Shown here: piece by piece, positions 6,046 through 10,998 of the stretch
How the letters are laid out: each line of letters opens with the position of its first letter
Position numbering within the stretch: the stretch's first letter is position 1
NCBI GenBank assembly: GCA_002311915.1
Contig: DCAF01000069.1
Span: 17,224-28,221 of the forward strand
Source: Sulfurovum sp. UBA1140
Lineage (GTDB): Bacteria; Campylobacterota; Campylobacteria; Campylobacterales; Sulfurovaceae
Direction of reading: 5' to 3'
Length of the DNA stretch: 10,998 nt
Made by a program: the position numbers and the translations under genes
Notes under the pieces: generated by a model
The model's database searches: none
What the model was told of the DNA's origin: nothing
Seen by the model: the letters and a program-made list of their open reading frames with translations, nothing else

Positions 6046-6479
6046 TGCGTTTAATTGGAAAAGTAGTTTCACTCTTTATTTCGGTTAAAGGGATTGATAA
6101 ACGTGTTGAACAGAGTGTTATAGAGGTTACCACAGAAGGGGTTATGGGTGATAAGTTTTATGCAAAAGAGACCGATAGGTCGGTGCTTATTACTTCTGTA
6201 GAGAGTTACCACTTGGCAACCAATAAAGATATAACCATAGAGTACGGTGAATTGGGTGAGAATATTTTAATTGACTATAACCCTTATGCTTTTTCTTTAG
6301 GAAGCCAAATTTTTATAGGAGAGGCAATTTTAGAGATTACCCAAAACTGTACTCTTTGTAAAAGCCTTACCAAGATAGACAACAAGTTACCCAAACTTTT
6401 AAAGGATGACCGAGGGGTCTTTGCCAAAGTGATAAAAGCTGGGAAAATTAGCCACAATAGCCATATAGAAATTATCTAG
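6045..6479 (+). CDS. MOSC-domain protein
   Basis: The 144-residue cytoplasmic protein is a single MOSC domain. MOSC modules occur in molybdenum-cofactor sulfurases and YiiM-type oxidoreductases and are thought to bind molybdopterin or carry sulfur. Supporting signatures are EGVMGDKFYA (residues 31-40, the family GDxH-like motif), YGELGENILI (67-76), LGSQIFIGEAILEITQ (85-100) and a cysteine region with Cys102 and Cys105 (NCTLCKSL). The usual MOSC sulfur-accepting cysteine falls in this place, and here it is a CxxC pair. No signal peptide is present. The ATG overlaps the stop of the exported MBL gene, so the two are translated together although their products act in different compartments. A small weak terminator follows. 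Confidence 0.82.
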   Translation: MRLIGKVVSLFISVKGIDKRVEQSVIEVTTEGVMGDKFYAKETDRSVLITSVESYHLATNKDITIEYGELGENILIDYNPYAFSLGSQIFIGEAILEITQNCTLCKSLTKIDNKLPKLLKDDRGVFAKVIKAGKISHNSHIEII

Positions 6480-6491
6480 CATTATTACATC

Positions 6492-6516
6492 AAATAAGAA
6501 TTATAACTTATTTTTT
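6492..6516 (+). terminator. Weak AT-rich intrinsic terminator after the MOSC gene
   Basis: AAATAAG (6492-6498) pairs with CTTATTT (6507-6513) around an 8-nt loop, and T bases continue to 6516. It lies 13 nt after the MOSC stop. The stem is AT-rich and weak, but position and T-run suit an operon end. Confidence 0.45.
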
Positions 6517-6590
6517 AATATCTAACTTCATAAAAATAAGTCACTTTTAGTAGCGTTCTCAATTAAAATTATCTAAAAGCACACTTTTAA

Positions 6591-6624
6591 TTAGTTTTTA
6601 TCCATTCATATCTGATACTATAAC
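6591..6624 (+). promoter_or_regulatory. Possible promoter for the DUF302-like gene
   Basis: TATAAC (6619-6624), overlapping TACTAT (6616-6621), lies about 28 nt before the start codon and is preceded by the T-rich stretch TTAGTTTTTA (6591-6600), with no clear -35 box. Just upstream, TAAAAG (6574-6579) and CTTTTA (6584-6589) form a small dyad, and AATTAAAA/TTTTAATT (6561-6568/6585-6592) form an 8-bp inverted repeat. The new terminator-promoter pair implies a separate transcript. Confidence 0.35.
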
Positions 6625-6651
6625 TAAACGAAATAGATAAAGGACGTATAT

Positions 6652-7743
6652 ATGGGATTAAAAAAAATTTCACAAATTGTTGGAGCTTTGGCACTCTCTG
6701 CTACTTTTGCACAAGCAACACTGACAGCAGATTTTCACGGTATTAAAGGGAATGCAAATGAGGTTTCAAAAGCTTTTGTTAAAAAAGTTGGAACCATAGG
6801 GTATGAGACGGTTTCAAGTAATGACAACATTCAAATACACTACTACAACCGTTATAAAGATAAAAATCTTGACCTTTTAAGTTTCTTTACCATGGTTAAT
6901 AAAGAAAAAATCAGAGAACTGCTACTTCATAATCCAGATTTTGGTGCTTACGCTCCTTTCAATATGTTGTTCTATAAAACATTGGATAAAAAAGAGGATA
7001 CCACATGGTATGGACACCTTGACTCTAATTTGATGCTTGATATTATTGGTGAAAAAGATGAAGCAATGCGTACCAAGTTTAAAGATATGGTGAGTGATAT
7101 GGACAAATTAGCAACCAAAGAGCTAAAGCCAACTGCCTCTAAAAAGCTTGAATTTGATGGTACTATTCCAAAGCAACCTCTTCTTAAAATGGTAAAAAAG
7201 TTTGAAGGTGTTGATGACCTCGAAGAGTTTGTAGAAGAGTTTATCTCTCAACATGATGTTACTTTTAGCAAACATGAGTTTATTATTGCAGGATTTATTG
7301 ACTTTAAATTTGAGTATGAAGATATGGAGTTAGAGTTTGATAAATATGATGCCTATTGGGTATCCTCTTTGTGTCACTTTCAGTTTTCAAACTCGGTCTT
7401 TAACCACGGTGAACCTCAAGCAGGTGTTTATGCTCCATGTTCTGTCTATTTCTACATTCCAAAAGGAACCAATGAGCTACACGTTGGATATGCAACCGTT
7501 GAGAACTGGACAAGAAGTACAGGTATTGATGATAAAGCCAAACTTGATTACATGAATAGAATTGCTGATGAAGTTTTAGAAGTCTTTAAAGAGTTAGGTT
7601 TTGCAGCAGAAGAGACAGGTGGTGTTTCTGAAGAAGCAGGGTCAACTACTAGAGATTTAGTAGGTGAAATTGCTGAACTTAAAGCGTTGGTTGGTAGATT
7701 AACAACAGAAATTGAAGAGTTGAAAAAAAAGGTAACGAAGTAG
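6652..7743 (+). CDS. Exported protein with two DUF302-like domains and a C-terminal coiled coil
   Basis: The function is not known. The 363-residue protein starts with a signal peptide (residues 1-22, ending FAQAT). Residues about 28-130 resemble a DUF302 domain (YKDKNLDLLSFFTMVNKEK, then NPDFGAYAPFNMLFYKT). Residues about 200-317 look like a second copy (WVSSLCHFQFSNSVFN, then GEPQAGVYAPCSVYFYIP). The pattern in both is a short hydrophobic strand, a helix, and an YAPxxxxxY core strand. Only the second copy carries cysteines (Cys241 and Cys263). A charged linker (about 131-200) joins them. After a Gly/Ser-rich stretch (322-334), residues about 335-360 form a heptad-like coiled coil that could oligomerize the protein. 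AAAGGA (6639-6644) lies 7 nt before the ATG. The gene has its own terminator and stands alone, though it follows the sox cluster. Confidence 0.75.
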   Translation: MGLKKISQIVGALALSATFAQATLTADFHGIKGNANEVSKAFVKKVGTIGYETVSSNDNIQIHYYNRYKDKNLDLLSFFTMVNKEKIRELLLHNPDFGAYAPFNMLFYKTLDKKEDTTWYGHLDSNLMLDIIGEKDEAMRTKFKDMVSDMDKLATKELKPTASKKLEFDGTIPKQPLLKMVKKFEGVDDLEEFVEEFISQHDVTFSKHEFIIAGFIDFKFEYEDMELEFDKYDAYWVSSLCHFQFSNSVFNHGEPQAGVYAPCSVYFYIPKGTNELHVGYATVENWTRSTGIDDKAKLDYMNRIADEVLEVFKELGFAAEETGGVSEEAGSTTRDLVGEIAELKALVGRLTTEIEELKKKVTK

Positions 7744-7779
7744 AAAAAAAATATCTACTGATATTAAGAAAGAGCTAAA

Positions 7780-7801
7780 AAGAGCTTATAACTAAGCTCT
7801 T
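7780..7801 (-). terminator. Convergent (bidirectional) terminator
   Basis: AAGAGCTTA (7780-7788) and TAAGCTCTT (7793-7801) are a perfect 9-bp inverted repeat with loop TAAC. Read on the minus strand the stem runs directly into more T bases (complement of 7777-7780), making a good intrinsic terminator 3 nt after the mqnD stop. On the plus strand the following AGTTTAACT is a poorer T-tract, but it can still serve the DUF302-like gene. A nearby copy of AGAGCT (7771-7776) gives an alternative pairing. Confidence 0.75.
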
Positions 7802-7804
7802 AGT

Positions 7805-8668
7805 TTAACTATTGCGTAACCCCTCATACTCTTTGGGTATGAGGTAATCTTCTGTCTTCATCAGCTCAGAAAACAATCCCTTTTCAAACCCCAATTCATA
7901 AAGTCTATCTAGTGCTTTAAGCTGTAAAGCAGAGAGTTCTACTGACTCATCAGAAGCATACATATCTAAATATTTACTCAACATCTTATCTGAAATACGC
8001 ACCAAATTTTCATTTTCAAGCCGTTGGCAAAGCTCCTCTTTTTTACTGTTGGCAACCTCTACAGCATCAATCAAGATGTTCTCTACTTCTATGGCACGAT
8101 TAAGGGGAAGTGAACGACGAATTGCCATGCCACCTAAAGGCAATGGCAAATCGGCTCCTGCCAACTCTACCCAAATGTCCCACATCTCTTTTTCGACCTC
8201 TAAGCTATCATCAAAATCTAAAATTGATTCATGAATTAATACCCCAGCATCAACCTCTCCACGAACCACTGCTCCCTCTATCTCTAAAAAATCCATATAA
8301 ACAGGACGTGCTTTAGGATAATAGAGTTTAAAGAGCATGGCATTGGTGGTATATTTTCCCGAGAGAGCAACTTTGAAGTTTTGTTTAAGTTGCTTCTCTT
8401 TACGACGAATCACTTTTGGACCATACCCATTACCAAAGCTTACAGCTGTTCGTAACAGAGCATACTCATCTTTAATAAGGGGATACATTCCAAAACTAAT
8501 GGCAGATACATCATAGGTACCTTTTAAAGCCTCAACATTTAGTGTCTCGATATCCAAACCAATATTATTAAATACATAATCTTCGGTTTTAACCCAACCA
8601 AATTTAATTGCATAATACATAAATATATCATCGGCATCAGGAGAGTGGGCTAGTTCTATTTTTTTCAT
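7805..8668 (-). CDS. mqnD: MqnD, 1,4-dihydroxy-6-naphthoate synthase (futalosine menaquinone pathway)
   Basis: MqnD converts cyclic de-hypoxanthinylfutalosine to 1,4-dihydroxy-6-naphthoate in the futalosine route to menaquinone, the route used by Campylobacterota. The 287-residue protein has a periplasmic-binding-protein-like fold but no signal peptide, so it is cytoplasmic. Visible family signatures are AHSPDADDIFMYYAI (residues 7-21), DVSAISFGMYP (53-63), the GYGPKVI loop (81-87), AGVLIHESIL with His146 at the place of the catalytic histidine, and LPLPLGGMAIRR (174-185). The related MqnA has the same fold and is the main alternative; the GYGP and IHE motifs favour MqnD. The ribosome-binding site is weak (AGG about 9 nt upstream). 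Unlike the surrounding respiratory genes, it is transcribed alone on the minus strand. Confidence 0.85.
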   Translation of the reverse strand: MKKIELAHSPDADDIFMYYAIKFGWVKTEDYVFNNIGLDIETLNVEALKGTYDVSAISFGMYPLIKDEYALLRTAVSFGNGYGPKVIRRKEKQLKQNFKVALSGKYTTNAMLFKLYYPKARPVYMDFLEIEGAVVRGEVDAGVLIHESILDFDDSLEVEKEMWDIWVELAGADLPLPLGGMAIRRSLPLNRAIEVENILIDAVEVANSKKEELCQRLENENLVRISDKMLSKYLDMYASDESVELSALQLKALDRLYELGFEKGLFSELMKTEDYLIPKEYEGLRNS

Positions 8669-8734
8669 TCTATAACCTAGTATTTTAAATTGGCATATTT
8701 TATCTAAAATACGGTTTGAAAAGTTTAAATAAAA

Positions 8735-9076
8735 TTACGCGTAAATACTCTCTTTATCAAATTTCATTACAAGTAACGCGTAAAAATGGACTCTTTTTTT
8801 ATTTCTATTTGATGTTCCAAGTGCTTGACATACCTCTTTAATGGCAATATTTAGCTCTTCATCACTTAGTGTTAATCCCAATTTCTTTTTTAAAAAATTC
8901 TCTTTTACGGTTTCTAGTTCAGTAACTTGTCCACAAGCAACAGTATCTGCATTTTTATTATAGAGTACAGGTCCTAAGCCTATGGCTACTTTACTCATCA
9001 ACTCATCACTAATTACAAGACCTAATTTTTTTGCTTCAGCAATCATCGTTTCAATTTTTTCTTCTCTTTTTCCCAT
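8735..9076 (-). CDS. DUF2853 family protein
   Basis: This small cytoplasmic protein (113 residues from the chosen start) matches the DUF2853 pattern. It has an N-terminal helical part with a KVAIGLGPVLYNKNADTVA core, then ELETVKENFLKKKLGL, then SNRNKKRVHFYALLVMKF and the terminal KESIYA. DUF2853 proteins are small helical proteins of unknown function. The start at 9076 (MGKREEK) is preferred over the upstream ATG at 9124, because AGGA lies 8 nt before it and the family begins here. The extra 16 residues would look like translated leader. The gene is 49 nt downstream of the MORN gene on the same strand, so they may share a transcript. The last codons create a TTACGCGTAA palindrome at the stop. 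Confidence 0.75.
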   Translation of the reverse strand: MGKREEKIETMIAEAKKLGLVISDELMSKVAIGLGPVLYNKNADTVACGQVTELETVKENFLKKKLGLTLSDEELNIAIKEVCQALGTSNRNKKRVHFYALLVMKFDKESIYA

Positions 9077-9125
9077 TTTGTTAATCCTTATAGTTTTATA
9101 TATAGTTAAATTATTAACTGTCATA

Positions 9126-9722
9126 CTAATTTACCATTTTATTATTTTCATATCGTTTATTTAAAATAAGTTTTCCACTTTTATTGTACTTTCTGTACCT
9201 ACCATGACGCATATTGTTATAATATTCTGCTTCGAGTTGAATTTGACCATTACTAAAGTAGACACGCTCCCATCCATGTTTATGCCCCATCTTATAAGCT
9301 GTCTCTCGTCTTAACTTACCATCAGAATAAAAAATAGACTCTACACCATCTTTCTTGTTTTCTTTATAGCCACACTCCCACTCTAAAACCTTATTGGTAT
9401 TGAACCATCTTTGCAGACCATTTTTTAAACCATTTAAGTAATTACTCTCCCACTCAATCGAGCCATCTTTATAATACTCATTCATCGAGCCATCTTTTTT
9501 TCCATCTTTAAAATGGGTCACTGATTTTAAAGCATCATTACTGTAATATGTTTTTTTGATTGAAGTGTTTGACGTTATATCTGTAGAGTAGGTCGAAACA
9601 TTAAAAAGTTTATTCCAGTTAAGAAGAACTATAATTACTAAAATAAGCGTAAACATTATAGTTAATTTTTGAACCAATACTGGTGTTAATTTTAACTTCT
9701 TCATCTCTAATATATAATCCAT
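9126..9722 (-). CDS. Membrane-anchored MORN-repeat protein (YwqK-like)
   Basis: The 198-residue protein has one hydrophobic segment (about 19-37), followed by a short Ser/Thr-rich linker and six tandem MORN_2-type units. Each is exactly 24 residues: 59-82, 83-106, 107-130, 131-154, 155-178, and a truncated last one at 179-198. A typical unit reads YYKDGSIEWESNYLNGLKNG, with an aromatic pair, a turn Gly and a Lys/Gly-rich end. The domain should face the periplasm or outer surface. Such proteins are often annotated as YwqK-family antitoxins, but no toxin partner is evident, so that role is not claimed. No clear ribosome-binding site precedes the first Met, and Met7 (9704) is an alternative start. 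Downstream is the DUF2853 gene, and upstream is the divergent region with modA. Confidence 0.72.
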   Translation of the reverse strand: MDYILEMKKLKLTPVLVQKLTIMFTLILVIIVLLNWNKLFNVSTYSTDITSNTSIKKTYYSNDALKSVTHFKDGKKDGSMNEYYKDGSIEWESNYLNGLKNGLQRWFNTNKVLEWECGYKENKKDGVESIFYSDGKLRRETAYKMGHKHGWERVYFSNGQIQLEAEYYNNMRHGRYRKYNKSGKLILNKRYENNKMVN

Positions 9723-9765
9723 AATATAGACTTTAACATAAAAAAACTTTAATAAGTATTAAATA

Positions 9766-9796
9766 TCGTATTAATAAATTTTATTTATTAATATGA
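9766..9796. promoter_or_regulatory. 14-bp-arm palindrome in the modA divergent region (possible ModE-type operator)
   Basis: TCGTATTAATAAAT (9766-9779) and ATTTATTAATATGA (9783-9796) are reverse complements at 13 of 14 positions around TTT. With the preceding A it reads ATCGTATTAATA on the left and TATTAATATGAA on the right. That resembles the layout of ModE operators (ATCG..TATA, spacer, TATA..CGAT), although the right end is imperfect. It lies 37 nt before the modA ATG and 43 nt from the MORN gene start, so it could control both directions. No ModE gene is visible, so the regulator is inferred. Confidence 0.5.
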
Positions 9797-9833
9797 AAAT
9801 AGAGTACAAATTAATTTAAAAAGAGAGGAAAAA

Positions 9834-10577
9834 ATGAAATTATTAATCATGGTTCTGTTATTTACCATCGTCACCCAAGCCGAAACCATCAAAATCGCCG
9901 TAGCAGCCAATGTCTCTTACGCCATAGATAACCTAAAGAAAGAGTTCAACAAACTCTACCCCAATACCAAAGTAGAAGTCATTTTAGGAAGCACAGGAAA
10001 ACTAACAGCACAAATCAAAAACAAAGCTCCCTATCAGATTTTGATGGGGGCAAATATGATGTACCCTGAAGCACTTTATAAAGAAGGTTTTGCAGTAACT
10101 AGACCTTTGGTTTATGCACAGGGTTCATTGGTGTATCTTTCTAAAAAAAAGCGAGATTTTTCAAATATTATGAAGCTTTTAAAGAGTGATGAAATCAAAA
10201 AAATAGCCATTGCCAATCCTAAAACAGCCCCTTATGGTATTGCCACAGCAGAAGCTTTAAAAAATGCAAAAATTTATGATGAGATTAAAAGCAAATTTGT
10301 CTATGGAGAGTCTATCTCTCAAACAGTCACTTACGCTATAAAAGTAACCGACTTGGGTTTCATTGCCAAATCATCACTCTACACTCCTCACATGGCTCAC
10401 TTTAAAGAGGGTGAGCATTGGGCAGAGCTTGATTCCAAGCTCTATACACCGATAAATCAAGGTATTGTTATCCTCAAAAAGGGTGAAACAAGTGCTGAAG
10501 TTTCAGCCTTTTATGCGTTTATCTTTTCTAAAAAAGCAGAGAAGATATTTAAAGACTTTGGATATACCATTCCATGA
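9834..10577 (+). CDS. modA: ModA, molybdate-binding protein of the ABC importer
   Basis: ModA captures molybdate (or tungstate) in the periplasm and delivers it to the ModBC permease and ATPase. This supplies molybdenum cofactor enzymes such as SoxC. The 247-residue length is standard. A signal peptide ends near residue 16 (VTQAET). Oxyanion-site signatures are AANVSYA (24-30), GSTGKL (52-57) and the later ESISQTVTYAIKVTDLGFIAKSSL stretch. MGANMMYPEALYKEG (71-85) is also characteristic. GAGAGGA at 9823-9829 gives a good ribosome-binding site close to the ATG. The stop overlaps the next start (ATGA, 4 nt). Selectivity between molybdate and tungstate cannot be read from sequence. Confidence 0.88.
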   Translation: MKLLIMVLLFTIVTQAETIKIAVAANVSYAIDNLKKEFNKLYPNTKVEVILGSTGKLTAQIKNKAPYQILMGANMMYPEALYKEGFAVTRPLVYAQGSLVYLSKKKRDFSNIMKLLKSDEIKKIAIANPKTAPYGIATAEALKNAKIYDEIKSKFVYGESISQTVTYAIKVTDLGFIAKSSLYTPHMAHFKEGEHWAELDSKLYTPINQGIVILKKGETSAEVSAFYAFIFSKKAEKIFKDFGYTIP

Positions 10578-10978
10578 ATCAATTCACAGCTACCGTTAAA
10601 AAAATAGAGCGTGTAGATAATCTATATCTGGTCTCTTTTATGCTGGGAAATCAAACCATTAAGATGTTGAGTTTGGAGTTAAATGAGCTGTTGCAGGTGG
10701 GTAGCATCGTTAAATTAAATGTCAAATCAACCAATATCGCTCTTGCTAAAAATTTTATAGGGATTATAAGTTATGCCAATCAGTTGAATGCTAAAGTGGT
10801 AGCAGTCAATAATGGTACATTGTTAAGTAGTATTGGGCTTGATGTGGAAGGATTTGCATTAGAGAGCCTGATTACTTTAGAGGCTTCTTTAGAGATGAAG
10901 TTATTTGTGGGGGATAATGTTGTAGTTTTGCTGAAGGGGAGTGAGGTTTCGGTTTTAGATATTATGAATGGCTCATAG
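10574..10978 (+). CDS. TOBE-domain (di-Mop) molybdate-binding protein
   Basis: The 134-residue cytoplasmic protein consists of two tandem TOBE/Mop-like modules. The first spans about residues 2-62 and ends VKLNVKSTNIALAK; the second spans about 69-129 and ends VVVLLKGSEVSVL. Such modules bind molybdate or tungstate oxyanions in small storage proteins, in ModE and in ModC. There is no DNA-binding helix-turn-helix, so it cannot by itself be a full ModE repressor. A storage, buffering or transporter-regulating role is inferred. A TOBE-only gene between modA and modB is also found in Campylobacter. The start overlaps the modA stop by 4 nt (ATGA), implying coupled translation. Confidence 0.8.
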   Translation: MNQFTATVKKIERVDNLYLVSFMLGNQTIKMLSLELNELLQVGSIVKLNVKSTNIALAKNFIGIISYANQLNAKVVAVNNGTLLSSIGLDVEGFALESLITLEASLEMKLFVGDNVVVLLKGSEVSVLDIMNGS

Positions 10979-10980
10979 AG

Positions 10981-10998
10981 ATGATTATATTAAAGCTT
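10981..10998 (+). CDS. Start of a further gene, probably modB permease (partial)
   Basis: Two bases after the TOBE gene's TAG, an ATG opens a frame (MIILKL) that runs off the window edge. Operon order in related bacteria suggests the ModB permease. Only six codons are visible, so the identity rests on context. Confidence 0.4.

Noticed and set aside
8735..8784. Two copies of ACGCGTAAA (8737-8745 and 8776-8784), one inside a TTACGCGTAA palindrome.
   Set aside because: Both are explained by codons for Tyr-Ala near the end of the DUF2853 gene; no dyad pairing suitable for a terminator was found.
10993..10998. The window ends exactly on AAGCTT, a HindIII site, suggesting a clone end.
   Set aside because: One hexamer at an arbitrary window edge is not evidence, and the left edge has no matching site.

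Overview
The window comes from an AT-rich bacterial chromosome. Gene content and style point to a sulfur-oxidizing member of the Campylobacterota (Sulfurovum/Sulfurimonas-like). The evidence is a soxCDYZ cluster without soxXAB (the split sox arrangement known from that phylum), a futalosine-pathway menaquinone gene (mqnD), and a molybdate-uptake operon that begins modA then a TOBE-only protein, as in Campylobacter. The genus is inferred. No tRNA, rRNA, CRISPR array or insertion sequence was seen.

Layout. Bases 1-1312 hold the last codons of an unknown gene, coupled by a TAATG overlap to an exported CAP-domain protein. Bases 1313-1730 are a 418-bp gene-free leader with several dyads and a strong sigma70-type promoter (TTGACT, 18 bp, TATAAT) just upstream of soxC. 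Bases 1731-5020 encode SoxC (Tat-exported molybdenum dehydrogenase), SoxD (diheme cytochrome c), SoxY (Tat-exported sulfur carrier) and SoxZ. After an unusually long imperfect hairpin (5051-5096) come an exported SoxH-like metallo-beta-lactamase-fold protein and a MOSC-domain protein (5113-6479), again joined by TAATG. Bases 6652-7743 encode an exported protein with two DUF302-like domains and a C-terminal coiled coil. A convergent terminator separates it from mqnD on the minus strand. A DUF2853 protein and a membrane-anchored MORN-repeat protein follow, also on the minus strand. A large palindrome lies in the divergent region before modA, the TOBE protein and the first codons of a probable modB at the right edge.

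How the genes work together. SoxCD oxidizes the sulfane sulfur bound to SoxYZ in the periplasm. The MBL-fold protein and perhaps the MOSC protein look like accessory functions of the same cluster. SoxC needs molybdenum cofactor, MOSC proteins belong to molybdenum-cofactor and sulfur-carrier biology, and the window ends in a molybdate importer, so molybdenum and sulfur recur through it. The main unexplained items are the hairpins flanking soxYZ, the half-site array over the presumed soxC transcription start, the MBL-MOSC gene pair, the tandem DUF302-like protein and the ModE-like palindrome before modA.
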